From positions 1 through 47,616 of the forward strand of contig JAHYIV010000022.1 in the NCBI GenBank assembly GCA_019429465.1: a stretch of 47,616 bases of DNA, in the 5' to 3' direction. This stretch comes from Desulfoarculaceae bacterium (lineage in GTDB: Bacteria; Desulfobacterota; Desulfobulbia; Desulfobulbales; Desulfocapsaceae). The stretch's first letter is position 1. The number at the start of each line of letters is the position of its first letter. Position numbers and translations under genes: made by a program. Of this stretch, positions 24,741 through 33,466 are shown piece after piece. The notes beneath the pieces are model-generated. The model ran no database searches and was not told the DNA's origin. It saw nothing but the letters and a program-made list of their open reading frames with translations.

Positions 24741-26369
24741 TTAGACTAAGGTTCTGAGACCTTCGTCAAGTTCTTGTCGATTTTCTCCATCCATTACCAG
24801 GGCATTACCAACAAGCTCAGTGACACCGCATACCTTGCAGCCCGGGTTCCAATAATTCATAAGCGAGGTCAGAGTGGCCCGGTCAATGGCACAGACGGTG
24901 GAAAGGGTATTGACATCATGCTTGTCAATCACATGTTTCACGGCATTGGCCCGTGGCAGCCCCGCCCGCATCCTGAGTTCCATGATCTCATCGGTGTTCA
25001 GTCCGGTGCCGGAACCACAACAAAAGGTCTTCTCCCGGATGGTATTCTCCGGCATCTCCACCCAATCAACAACATGATCGAGGATATAACGGGGTTCATC
25101 CAAGAGGCCCATGGCTCGCGCCGGATTGCAGGAGTCATGGAAGGTGGCCTTGACATGGGCATTGCGGCTCTTGTCAAGCTTCAGCTTGTTGTTCCTGATC
25201 AGATCGGCGGTAAACTCACTGATATGAACCATCTTGGTGGAGACGGCATTATTGAATGTGGTCCCGGTAATAGGTGACTTCGGCACCTCCAGAAAATCTG
25301 CGGGACCATTCATGGTATCCATATACTGATGAATAACACGCCACATATGACCGCATTCACCACCGATGATATACTTCACGCCCAGGCGCTTGGCCTCGGC
25401 ATACATCTTACCGTTGAGTTTCTTCATCAACTCGTTGTTGGTGAAGAGGCCGAAGTTTCCACCCTCGGAGGCATAGGTGGACCAGGTGTAGTCGAGCCCG
25501 ATATGCTCAAAGAGCAGCAGATAGCCCATAGCCGTATAGAGACCGGGGTCGGCAAAGACATCGGCGGAGGGGGTGATAAAGAGAACCTCCGCCCCCTTGC
25601 GGTTAAAGGAGGGAGTAATCTTGACACCGGTCAGGTTCTCAATATCTTCGGCCAGGAAATCAACATTGTCCTTGAAGGTATGGGGCTGCAACCCCATATG
25701 GTTCCCGGTACGGTTGGAGTTTGAGGCCGGCTCCAGTATCCAGTTAATACCGACTCCCACCAGATGCAGCAGTTCACGGAGCATCATGGTGACCTCGGCG
25801 GTATCAATGCCGTAAGGGCAGAAAACCGAGCAGCGGCGGCACTCGGTGCACTGGTAGGAGTACATGAACCACTCCTTGAGCACTCCGATGGTCATCTCCC
25901 GACCACCAGCCATCTTCCCCAATATTTTTCCACCAAGAGTGAACTCATTCCGATACACCGACCTCAGCAGCTCGGCGCGTAATACCGGCATGTTCTTGGG
26001 ATCACCGGTGCCCAGAAAGAAGTGACACTTGTCCGCGCAGGCCCCGCAGCGGACACAGCAATCCATGAAGATCTTCAGCGACCGGAATTTATCCAGCCGC
26101 TCCCTCAACCCCTTGAGGATAATCTCCTGCCAGCCCTCGGGAAGTTTCCAGTCATCATCCTCCGGCGACCATTCACGGGCGTTGGGAAAATTCAGATCCT
26201 TCTGACTGTTCAGATATTCGACCTTTTCCACTTTGGCCGGATAGGCATAATTTCCAGGTTTAAAAATTGCCTGGACGTCCATCCACTCCTTGGTAGGCAC
26301 TGCACCTGTTGCCAAGGACGGCCCCTGCACTACGCTTTTCGATAATTGCTCTAATTTTGGAACTGCCAT
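24741..26369 (-). CDS. dsrK: DsrK, HdrD-like iron-sulfur subunit
   Basis: DsrK is the cytoplasmic subunit that is thought to reduce the DsrC trisulfide. The 542-residue product is HdrD-like. It has two [4Fe-4S] ferredoxin motifs (CCVRCGACADKCHFF and CTECRRCSVFCPYG) and C-terminal CCG-type regions (FHDSCNPARAMG and KTFCCGSGTGLNTDE) that bind the catalytic special [4Fe-4S] cluster. It starts 41 bases after dsrM. Confidence 0.95.
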   Translation of the reverse strand: MAVPKLEQLSKSVVQGPSLATGAVPTKEWMDVQAIFKPGNYAYPAKVEKVEYLNSQKDLNFPNAREWSPEDDDWKLPEGWQEIILKGLRERLDKFRSLKIFMDCCVRCGACADKCHFFLGTGDPKNMPVLRAELLRSVYRNEFTLGGKILGKMAGGREMTIGVLKEWFMYSYQCTECRRCSVFCPYGIDTAEVTMMLRELLHLVGVGINWILEPASNSNRTGNHMGLQPHTFKDNVDFLAEDIENLTGVKITPSFNRKGAEVLFITPSADVFADPGLYTAMGYLLLFEHIGLDYTWSTYASEGGNFGLFTNNELMKKLNGKMYAEAKRLGVKYIIGGECGHMWRVIHQYMDTMNGPADFLEVPKSPITGTTFNNAVSTKMVHISEFTADLIRNNKLKLDKSRNAHVKATFHDSCNPARAMGLLDEPRYILDHVVDWVEMPENTIREKTFCCGSGTGLNTDEIMELRMRAGLPRANAVKHVIDKHDVNTLSTVCAIDRATLTSLMNYWNPGCKVCGVTELVGNALVMDGENRQELDEGLRTLV

Positions 26370-26410
26370 CGTTATCTATCCTTATAAGCTAGTTTTGGGT
26401 GTGGGCAATC

Positions 26411-27436
26411 TCACACTTCGTCCTTGGCGGCAGGCAACTCTTTTTCAACCGGAATACCCGCTTCCACCATAAACTCCCTGAACTCATCCTCATATCCGGC
26501 ATAGGAATGGGGCTTAATATTTGGATCATTCCACGGATTAATATGTCGTTTTGCCCGGCTGTCATTGGCCATATTCCTGGTGGGACTCATGAAGACGCCG
26601 CCCATGTGCATCAATTTACTGAAAGGGAAATAGGCCAGCAGGATGGAGACCAGAAAGAGGTGAATATAAAAGATAGCCCCGATTTTGGCACCAATCACCG
26701 GCGAGAAAGTCACCAGTCCCATGGCCAGATTCTTGATATTGATGATATCGATATCAGTACGCAGAAAGTAGCGCATCAGGATGCCGGTCACGGCAATGGC
26801 AAAGATCAGCACCAGCGGAAAATAATCGTTATTCAGGGAGATATAACGGACCTGGCGGTTCATGAGACGACGAGCGAAAAGAAACAAAAGCCCGATCAGA
26901 AGTGTAATACTGGAGAGATAAAGGGTCGGTGCACCAATCTGCAGCATGGCATCGACCCCTTCAATGGCCGTGAGCCAGCGAGGAATCGGCTCAATAAAGA
27001 GGCGCATATGCCTGATCACGATCACCAGGAAGGAATAATGAAAAAGCAGGCCAAAAACCCACAGCCACTTGGATGACTCATAGGTGAGCTTGGGGCCGTC
27101 ATGGATCTCTGATTTGGTATTGCGAAACAGGGACCTGAAGAGAAAGACCTCCAGAAACATCCTGGCCACAACCTCCGAGGTCTTGGTGGGACAATCCAGC
27201 TTGTCCTGCTTGATGAAATCAAGCGAGGCAGCCTGACCACAGGTGGTGGGGATGGAGAAGGGAACGGGAGATTTTGCCCATTGAATGATCCTGTAGACAA
27301 ATCCGCCGACAAAGAGCATTATGGCCAGATACGGTATGGCAACACCAAACAAATAGTGCATGCCCGGTATCTGGGATCCTAGCCCTGCAATCAGGATCAG
27401 GGCAATGACTGCCAGGAATGAGAAGGCGTACTTCAT
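26411..27436 (-). CDS. dsrM: DsrM, NarI-like cytochrome b subunit
   Basis: DsrM is the membrane cytochrome b subunit, related to NarI and HdrE, that passes electrons between menaquinol and DsrK. The 341-residue product has an N-terminal hydrophobic pair, a loop, and a NarI-like core with membrane segments containing histidines (WVFGLLFHYSFLVIVIRHMRLF and FYIHLFLVSILLAYFPFSKLMH). The ATG is preceded by GAGGTAAGAA. It is the first gene of dsrMKJOP. A hairpin repeat lies 115-192 bases upstream. Confidence 0.95.
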   Translation of the reverse strand: MKYAFSFLAVIALILIAGLGSQIPGMHYLFGVAIPYLAIMLFVGGFVYRIIQWAKSPVPFSIPTTCGQAASLDFIKQDKLDCPTKTSEVVARMFLEVFLFRSLFRNTKSEIHDGPKLTYESSKWLWVFGLLFHYSFLVIVIRHMRLFIEPIPRWLTAIEGVDAMLQIGAPTLYLSSITLLIGLLFLFARRLMNRQVRYISLNNDYFPLVLIFAIAVTGILMRYFLRTDIDIINIKNLAMGLVTFSPVIGAKIGAIFYIHLFLVSILLAYFPFSKLMHMGGVFMSPTRNMANDSRAKRHINPWNDPNIKPHSYAGYEDEFREFMVEAGIPVEKELPAAKDEV

Positions 27437-27550
27437 TTCTTACCTCGCTTCAAATTGAACAGTGTTGGAAACTTCCCGGAAGAACAAGCCCTGCCGGTCC
27501 AGCCCCAGTTAATGGTTCTCAACAGCCTTATTCTGATTCGCATTGAACCT

Positions 27551-27628
27551 AACCCCGATGAACGGGATAAGTGCCTTTCGCAGATTATTTTCTTGCAAAA
27601 AAAAACAAGAGAACAATCTGTAAGGCAC
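27551..27628. repeat. Hairpin repeat, type 4 (dsr copy)
   Basis: 78 bases, almost identical to 30608-30683; apart from a few substitutions the copies differ in A-loop length. It starts AACCCCGATGAACGGGATAA, itself a small CCCCG/CGGG hairpin. A long inverted repeat follows: GTGCCTTTCGCAGATTATTT on the left, ACAATCTGTAAGGCAC on the right, and an A-rich loop between. It sits in the 318-base gap between the RsbRD_N gene and dsrM, which otherwise shows no gene. It could act as an RNA structure in the dsr leader or be a passive repeat. Confidence 0.8.
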
Positions 27629-27754
27629 TAAAATTGCTTTCATTCTGCATTCGGAGTTAATACAGACCCATCCGCTGCATCCGAGTGCACGACCCCGCTC
27701 CTCATCATACTCCCCGTACTGCTTCGTCGCCTTTTGCTTGCCTTCTTCTCGATC

Positions 27755-28300
27755 TCAGCTCACATGCGGGTGGGCAAGGAGAGGCTCCTGAAGATTGTTT
27801 TTCGGCAAACTTGACGGACACCTGCTGTCAGTCAGGATATAAGAGCCGGTCTTTATCTCCTGGATCCGGACCTGGTAGAGGCGCTCCCGGCATTGCATAT
27901 ACAGGTCAAAGGCGGCAAGCACGGCAAGATCAACCGCAAACTCGAAATCATAAAGTTCCTGGACCAGATGACGTCTTTCCTTGTCTTTCTCCAGAATTTC
28001 ACGGGTGATATGCTTAACCGCATGGATCGGGCCCACTGCCACCGATGCCGCAAACTCCTGAATGGAACGGATACGCATGACCTGCTCCAGGGGAGCGACA
28101 AACTCTTTGGGGTCAGCATTCCTGGCAAGCAGGCCGAATAAGACATTCAGGGCCTCCCGGATATTGCCGCCGACAGGATTGGCAAATTTATCCTTTTCTT
28201 TTTTGAAAAAGGATGATGATTCATAGGTGGACAAGGTGTAATCCACCCACCTGTCTACAATCTTTTCCCTATGATTCCTAAACGCCTCATCAAGCTTCAT
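27755..28300 (-). CDS. RsbRD_N-domain protein upstream of dsrMKJOP
   Basis: A 181-residue cytoplasmic protein resembling the RsbRD N-terminal domain, a globin-like helical sensor domain. Key stretches are FRNHREKIVDRWVDYTLSTY, PLEQVMRIRSIQEFAASVAVGPI and LVQELYDFEFAVDLAVLAAFDLYMQCRERLYQVR. It lacks the STAS domain that makes RsbR proteins anti-sigma regulators. Its position before dsrM, same strand, suggests a link to the sulfite-reduction complex. I recall similar proteins beside dsrMKJOP in other sulfate reducers, but this needs a database check. The C-terminal 25 residues look unstructured. Confidence 0.75.
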   Translation of the reverse strand: MKLDEAFRNHREKIVDRWVDYTLSTYESSSFFKKEKDKFANPVGGNIREALNVLFGLLARNADPKEFVAPLEQVMRIRSIQEFAASVAVGPIHAVKHITREILEKDKERRHLVQELYDFEFAVDLAVLAAFDLYMQCRERLYQVRIQEIKTGSYILTDSRCPSSLPKNNLQEPLLAHPHVS

Positions 28301-28418
28301 TCGTCACCATTCCCTGACCGATTGGGCGCAACCACCCATAAAAAAATGAGTAATCATTCATGCCCTGAGCTCTATCATTTTTTTTTTTGTTAATCAACAA
28401 TTTTTTAGAAGGGTACGT

Positions 28419-30533
28419 TTATCTTTCACCTTCCATATCCACAAGCACCCAGGTGGCCTCACGGACATAGGGATCGTCCTTCACTTCCTCCAGCCACTTC
28501 AGACGATCATCAGCCTTCACTTCACTGTTTTCGGCTTCCTCGTCCATCCCACCCTCCTGCTCAACCCGATATTTTCGATAATGAGCGCCTATTTTCTTTC
28601 TCGCCAGATCCGCCTCTTCACGCTTCTTCTTCATATCACTCAACTGCAGTGATACCACAGTATCATTGCTTCGTTCTTCGGCCTTTTTCGCCTCATCGGC
28701 AATGGCCTGGAGGCCCGGATCGGATTTAACCCTGAGTTGACTTGCCGCCATCAGCCGCTCCAGATCAATCTTTTTACCGCTATATCTGACAAAAGGAACC
28801 GATTCTACCTGATCCCAAGGCAACGAATGATCGCTATACTGCTCACCGGATTTCAGATACTGAAAGAGGCTCGGCAGCACAATATCCGACTCCACGCCCT
28901 TATATTGAGTTGATCCGCCACTCACCCGGTAAAATTTCTGAATCGTGACCTTGAGCGCCCCTAGATCCTGATACGTGCGTAAATGCAAGGCAGGGATATT
29001 TTCATTCATATCGACCAGGGTCTGCACCGTTCCCTTGCCGTGGGTATGCCTGCCCCCGATGATCACCGCCCGTTCGTAGTCCTGCAGGGCCGCTGCCACA
29101 ATCTCCGAGGCAGAGGCGGAAAACTGATTCACCAGGACCACCAGAGGGCCATCAAAGACAATCTCCGGATCTTCATCGCCGAGAATCCGTTTGACGCCGG
29201 CACTGTTTTTCACCTGCACCACCGGCCCGCTCTTGATAAAAAGGCCTGTGGTATCAACCGCATCCATCAAAGAGCCGCCCCCATTATTACGCAGATCAAG
29301 GATCATACCAGTAATTCCCGCCTTCTTCAGCTCCTCGATAGCCTTCCTGGTATCATCCGTGGAGTTTCTGACATTTTTGCCATTCTTTGCCCCTTCAAAA
29401 TCACGATAAAAACTGGGGATCATAATATAGCCTATCTTCTCACCATCCGGCCCATCAAGAAGTACCGACTTGACAAAAGTCTCTTCAATCTGGACCACAT
29501 CGCGGATTAACGGGATCAGCACCTTCACCCCATCCGGCTTTTTCACGGTCAGACGCACCTCAGTCCCTTTGGGACCTCTGATCAAGCGAACGGCATCTCG
29601 CAGCCGCATATCCGTAATTTCGACGGAATCACCATTTTTCTGGGCCACCTCAAGGATAATGTCCTCGACCTCAAGCTGCCCCTGCCTGGCCGAGGCGCTT
29701 CCTGGAATAATCGACACCACCTTGATATACCCATCCTCCTCTCGCAGCACCGCCCCGATTCCTTCCAGGCTGCCGCGCATGCGCATATCAAAATCTTCTT
29801 TATTATCCGGCGGCATATAATTGGTATGCGGATCAAAGGCCCTTGTTGCCGCATCAAAATAACGGTCGAAATGATCCTGTACCGTCTCCTGATGCAGGCG
29901 GTGGAAGAACTGCTTGTTCTGTTTGGCCACCCTTTCCCTGGCCTCCTGCCACAGAAGGTCCTCGCTCTTCTTCTCCTTCGCCACCTCCTGATCAGCGAGC
30001 GCATCCAGATACTTGGACAGGACCTGCCCTTTCAGCATCTTACGCCAATATTCCCGCAGGCCCGGCAGATCCATGGCATAGGTTAACTTTGCCGGATCCG
30101 TCTCATAAGACTCCTGCCGCGTCACATCAATCTCTGCCGCCAGGATCTCCGCAGCCATCTTTTCAACCTGCTGAATGCGAACATTGAGGAGTTCGAACCC
30201 TTTTTGCGGCAAAGCCTCACTACCACGGAGCAGTTCATCATCAATTAAATGGGCATAGGTGGTCAGGACATCAACATCCTGCTGCAGCAGAAAACGCTTC
30301 TGGAAATCAAGCTGTTTCAGATAGAGGTCAAAGGCGGCGCGACTCAAGGAGTCATCCATCACCTTATCGCTGAAATGCATGCTTGGTATTACCTTGCTGA
30401 TCATGTAACCAAGCATTCTGTTTCTGGCCATATCATCCGTGATCGGGCCATTGGCCAGCCCAGAAGACACGGCAGACAAGAGCAGAAAGGCTGAGAGGAA
30501 AAAGCAGTACATAACTGATAAACGATTTTTCAT
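28419..30533 (-). CDS. prc: Tail-specific (carboxy-terminal processing) protease
   Basis: A periplasmic serine protease of the Prc/Tsp type, 704 aa, which degrades proteins by their C-termini. It has a signal peptide (VMYCFFLSAFLLLSAVSSGLA), the Tsp N-terminal helical domain (about 35-235), and a PDZ domain (about 240-335, SLEGIGAVLREEDGYIKVVS). The S41 protease domain carries Ser474 in NQFSASASE and Lys500 in HTHGKGTVQ, and a C-terminal DUF3340-like region is present. The Ser-Lys spacing is one residue longer than in E. coli Prc by my count. It is upstream of the RsbRD_N gene on the same strand with 118 bases between. Confidence 0.92.
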   Translation of the reverse strand: MKNRLSVMYCFFLSAFLLLSAVSSGLANGPITDDMARNRMLGYMISKVIPSMHFSDKVMDDSLSRAAFDLYLKQLDFQKRFLLQQDVDVLTTYAHLIDDELLRGSEALPQKGFELLNVRIQQVEKMAAEILAAEIDVTRQESYETDPAKLTYAMDLPGLREYWRKMLKGQVLSKYLDALADQEVAKEKKSEDLLWQEARERVAKQNKQFFHRLHQETVQDHFDRYFDAATRAFDPHTNYMPPDNKEDFDMRMRGSLEGIGAVLREEDGYIKVVSIIPGSASARQGQLEVEDIILEVAQKNGDSVEITDMRLRDAVRLIRGPKGTEVRLTVKKPDGVKVLIPLIRDVVQIEETFVKSVLLDGPDGEKIGYIMIPSFYRDFEGAKNGKNVRNSTDDTRKAIEELKKAGITGMILDLRNNGGGSLMDAVDTTGLFIKSGPVVQVKNSAGVKRILGDEDPEIVFDGPLVVLVNQFSASASEIVAAALQDYERAVIIGGRHTHGKGTVQTLVDMNENIPALHLRTYQDLGALKVTIQKFYRVSGGSTQYKGVESDIVLPSLFQYLKSGEQYSDHSLPWDQVESVPFVRYSGKKIDLERLMAASQLRVKSDPGLQAIADEAKKAEERSNDTVVSLQLSDMKKKREEADLARKKIGAHYRKYRVEQEGGMDEEAENSEVKADDRLKWLEEVKDDPYVREATWVLVDMEGER

Positions 30534-30607
30534 GAAATTCTATCCGCTAAAAGGGAAAATGGGGTTACTCACCCAGGAATCAATGCTACACTGACACTAT
30601 CAATACC

Positions 30608-30683
30608 AACCCCGATGAACGGGATAAGTGCCTTTCGCAGATTATTTTCTTGCAAAAAAACAAGAAAACAATCTGTAAGGCAC
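30608..30683. repeat. Hairpin repeat, type 4 (mazG copy)
   Basis: Second copy of the 27551-27628 repeat, 76 bases, same orientation on the + strand. It lies about 50 bases before the start of the MazG-like gene and about 75 bases upstream of the divergent protease start. Left arm GTGCCTTTCGCAGATTATTT, right arm ACAATCTGTAAGGCAC, A-rich loop. Confidence 0.8.
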
Positions 30684-30733
30684 CAAAAACCTACCAGAAT
30701 TCAACGACAAAGGCCACGAGAAAGACATCTATA

Positions 30734-31045
30734 ATGAAAAAACTGCAGACCGAACTGATGAAATTCGTCAAGGAGCGCAACTGGCAGCAGTTTCACTCCC
30801 CCAAAAATCTGGTCATGGCCCTCAGTGTCGAGACCGCGGAGCTGGTGGAGATCTTTCAATGGATGGAGGGCCCGGAAAGCGGCATGGTGGATGCGGCCAC
30901 CCGGGAACATATTGAAGAGGAGGTGGGCGACGTGATGATCTACCTCACCATGCTTGCCTCCAAGTTTGACCTGGACCCGTTAGAGGCCGCCCACAAGAAG
31001 ATAGCGCTCAACGCCCGGAAGTACCCTGTTCATCCGCCAAATTAA
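30734..31045 (+). CDS. MazG-like nucleotide pyrophosphohydrolase
   Basis: A 103-residue all-alpha NTP pyrophosphohydrolase of the MazG/dCTPase type, likely hydrolysing a (d)NTP to NMP and pyrophosphate. Metal-binding residues are in SVETAELVEIFQW and EEEVGDVMIYLTMLA, the family E-x2-E...E-x3-D pattern. The C-terminal KKIALNARKYPV is also conserved. The ATG at 30734 gives the normal family length. An in-frame upstream start at 30650 would translate the hairpin repeat and is rejected. Its TAA overlaps the stop codon of the convergent recQ in TTAA. Confidence 0.87.
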   Translation: MKKLQTELMKFVKERNWQQFHSPKNLVMALSVETAELVEIFQWMEGPESGMVDAATREHIEEEVGDVMIYLTMLASKFDLDPLEAAHKKIALNARKYPVHPPN

Positions 31046-33249
31046 TCCTGATGACCAGCATTCTCCTCCGCCTCCATCTTCCAGCCCTGGGAGAGCAGAA
31101 ATCCGCGAACGATATGGGCCTGTTGGTATCCCGCCCTTCCCTCCATACCCTCCACTATCGGTTTTAAACGAGAGAGTCCGTGCACCCTGAACAGCTCGGT
31201 CATCTCATCACGTACGGCCGGATCGACGTAATGATCCACATCCAGCCCCTTTCCCTGCTGCAGGAGCTCGCCGATATGGGAGGCAATGGTCGAAGGTTGC
31301 AACTGCCGCTCGACGGCAATTGCCTCCACGTCCATCCCTGTCTCCGCCAGTCGCAGGGTTTCATCCATGGTCGGTCCGGATGTCTGTTTTCGGGCAGGGG
31401 GAGGGGTTGTGTCTTGTATCTTTGCCGTCTGGCGCGCACAGGCCTCCGGGTTCTCGGCCGCATACATGGCAATAATCTCCAGAAAGGGCCTGCCGTACCG
31501 TTCACATTTCACCTGGCCCACCCCGTTGATGGCCAGCAGGGCAGCTGGAGTTTGCGGAAAGAGGTTGCACATCTGATGCAGGCTCTTATCGGAAAAAAGG
31601 ACATAAGGCGGCACCCCGGCCTCCTCTGCCATTTCGCGCCGCTTCTTTTTGAGAAGAGCAAACAACTGTTCGTCATATGAGGGTTCATCCGACCTGGTGC
31701 CTGTCTCCTCCAACATCTGGTGGCTGACAAATTCCGCCCGGCCAAAAAGAACCTCCTCGCCTGCGGCCGTAATCTGGAGCATGGGATAAGGATCACCTTC
31801 ACTCTTGAGCAGGCCCTGGGCAAGCATCCCATCAATGAACTGTCGCCAGAACCGTTTGCCGCGGTCCCGCCCCACCCCGTAAGTCTTGAGCTGGTCATGA
31901 CCGAGGGTGCTGATCCGTGCCGTTCTGGCCCCATAGACGATATCGACAATATGGCCGGCGCCAAAGCGTTGTCCGCTGCGATAGATGGCAGACATGACCA
32001 TCTGGGCCTCAATGGTGGCATTGATGCTTTGCACCCCATGCACACAGACGTCACAGGCGCCGCAGTTGTCCAGGCCATACTCCTCATCAAAATAGTGGAG
32101 GATGGCCCGCCTCCGGCAGATCGGTTGCTCAGCCAGGGCCATCATCCTGGAGAGCTGGGCCTGACCAAGCTGACGCTCCCGTTCATCCGGCAATTGATCG
32201 ATAAAGGGCCGCAGACGGAAATAATCGCCCCGTGAATACAGGAGCAGACAGAGGGCAGGTTCGCCATCGCGACCGGCCCGGCCTGTCTCCTGATAATAGC
32301 CCTCCATGCTCTTGGGCAGATCGCCGTGGATCACGAAACGGACATTGGACTTGTCTATCCCCATGCCGAAGGCCACCGTGGCCACCACCACCTGCACCTC
32401 ATCCCGGTTAAAGGCCTCCTGATTCCGGCCGCGGGTCTGTTTGTCGAGTCCGGCATGATAGGGCAGGGCCTTTACCCCCCGTTTCTGCAGCCAGGCAGCC
32501 GTCTTTTCCACATCGGCTCGGCTTAAGCGATAGACGATCCCGGCCTCGTCGGGATGGGCGACCACCACCGCTTCGATCTGGCTGTTTACCTGCTCCCTGG
32601 GCTGGACCTGATAAAAAAGATTGGGCCGGTCAAAAGAGGCCCGGGTCTTAAGCGGCTGTCTCAGCCCTAAACGGCGGACGATATCCTCCTGAACCCTCTG
32701 GGTGGCGGTGGCGGTAAAGGCGGTGATCGGTACCCCGGGCAGTTCCTGTTTTAAATTGGCAAGGGCCAGATAATCAGGACGGAAATCATGGCCCCACTCA
32801 GAGATGCAGTGCGCCTCATCGACGGCCACAAAGGAGAGGGGCGCCCGCCTCAAACGCTCAAAAAATCCGGCGGTGGCCAGCCGTTCCGGGGAGAGATAGA
32901 GCAGGTCATAGTCGCCCTCCTGCAGGCGGGCCAGGACTTCATGCTGTTGCGTTGCGGAGAGGGTAGAGTTGAGCAGACCGGCCTGCATGCCAAAGGCATT
33001 GGCCGCGTCCACCTGATCTTTCATCAGAGAGATCAGGGGGCTGACCACCAGGCAGGTGCCCTTCATCATCGAGGCCGGCAGCTGATAACAGAGGGATTTG
33101 CCCCCACCGGTGGGCATGACCGCAAAGATATCTCTGCCGGCCAGGATGGCCTGGACGATCTCCTCCTGGTTGGCTCGAAAGGTGGAAAAACCAAAGATCC
33201 TCTGGAGTCGGAGAGTTGCGGACTCGCTTACCTGTTCACTGTTATTCAA
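31042..33249 (-). CDS. recQ: ATP-dependent DNA helicase RecQ
   Basis: A 3'-5' DNA helicase of recombination and repair, about 735 aa. Motif I is MPTGGGKSLCYQLPA, the DEAH box is VDEAHCISEWGHDFR, and the later motifs include TGRAGRDGEPA. The RQC zinc site has CRRRAILHYFDEE and CGACDVC, followed by a winged helix and an HRDC domain (FALLKKKRREMAEEAGVPPYVLFSD). The tail after residue 620 contains a helix-turn-helix-like part (TLRLAETGMDVEAIAVERQ). No ATG fits. The TTG at 33249 with CAGGG upstream is preferred. The open frame extends to a GTG at 33294 only because a type 2 repeat was inserted there. Confidence 0.92.
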   Translation of the reverse strand: MNNSEQVSESATLRLQRIFGFSTFRANQEEIVQAILAGRDIFAVMPTGGGKSLCYQLPASMMKGTCLVVSPLISLMKDQVDAANAFGMQAGLLNSTLSATQQHEVLARLQEGDYDLLYLSPERLATAGFFERLRRAPLSFVAVDEAHCISEWGHDFRPDYLALANLKQELPGVPITAFTATATQRVQEDIVRRLGLRQPLKTRASFDRPNLFYQVQPREQVNSQIEAVVVAHPDEAGIVYRLSRADVEKTAAWLQKRGVKALPYHAGLDKQTRGRNQEAFNRDEVQVVVATVAFGMGIDKSNVRFVIHGDLPKSMEGYYQETGRAGRDGEPALCLLLYSRGDYFRLRPFIDQLPDERERQLGQAQLSRMMALAEQPICRRRAILHYFDEEYGLDNCGACDVCVHGVQSINATIEAQMVMSAIYRSGQRFGAGHIVDIVYGARTARISTLGHDQLKTYGVGRDRGKRFWRQFIDGMLAQGLLKSEGDPYPMLQITAAGEEVLFGRAEFVSHQMLEETGTRSDEPSYDEQLFALLKKKRREMAEEAGVPPYVLFSDKSLHQMCNLFPQTPAALLAINGVGQVKCERYGRPFLEIIAMYAAENPEACARQTAKIQDTTPPPARKQTSGPTMDETLRLAETGMDVEAIAVERQLQPSTIASHIGELLQQGKGLDVDHYVDPAVRDEMTELFRVHGLSRLKPIVEGMEGRAGYQQAHIVRGFLLSQGWKMEAEENAGHQD

Positions 33250-33277
33250 GACAGACCCTGGAACTGGTAAAATTTGG

Positions 33278-33434
33278 ACAATAAAGTATGTCACGTAACT
33301 ATTCAGCAGTGCCTATTCAGCAGTGCCTCATATGCGAGAAAGAGGCCTGCGAAGTGTACTGATTCGTACATGAGCAGACCGATGACGAAGCAGATGAAGG
33401 TGAAGGTGCTGCTGGATAGTTACAATAAAGTATG
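33278..33434. repeat. MITE-like repeat, type 2 (copy B), with 13-bp direct repeats
   Basis: The element core is 33291-33421. Its ends are AACTATTCAGCAGTGCCT (left) and, on the minus strand, AACTATCCAGCAGCACCT (right): inverted termini differing at two or three positions. ACAATAAAGTATG occurs on both sides (33278-33290 and 33422-33434), a perfect 13-base direct repeat that looks like a target-site duplication. TATTCAGCAGTGCC is doubled at the left end. The interior matches 17999-18110. It lies between the divergent recQ and RluA-type pseudogene starts. Confidence 0.85.
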
Positions 33435-33466
33435 ATAAAGAGCATTCAAGCAAGGACGAGGAATTC

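Noticed and set aside
30650-30733. N-terminal extension of the MazG-like protein
   Set aside because: Would translate the type 4 hairpin repeat; family length fits the ATG at 30734.
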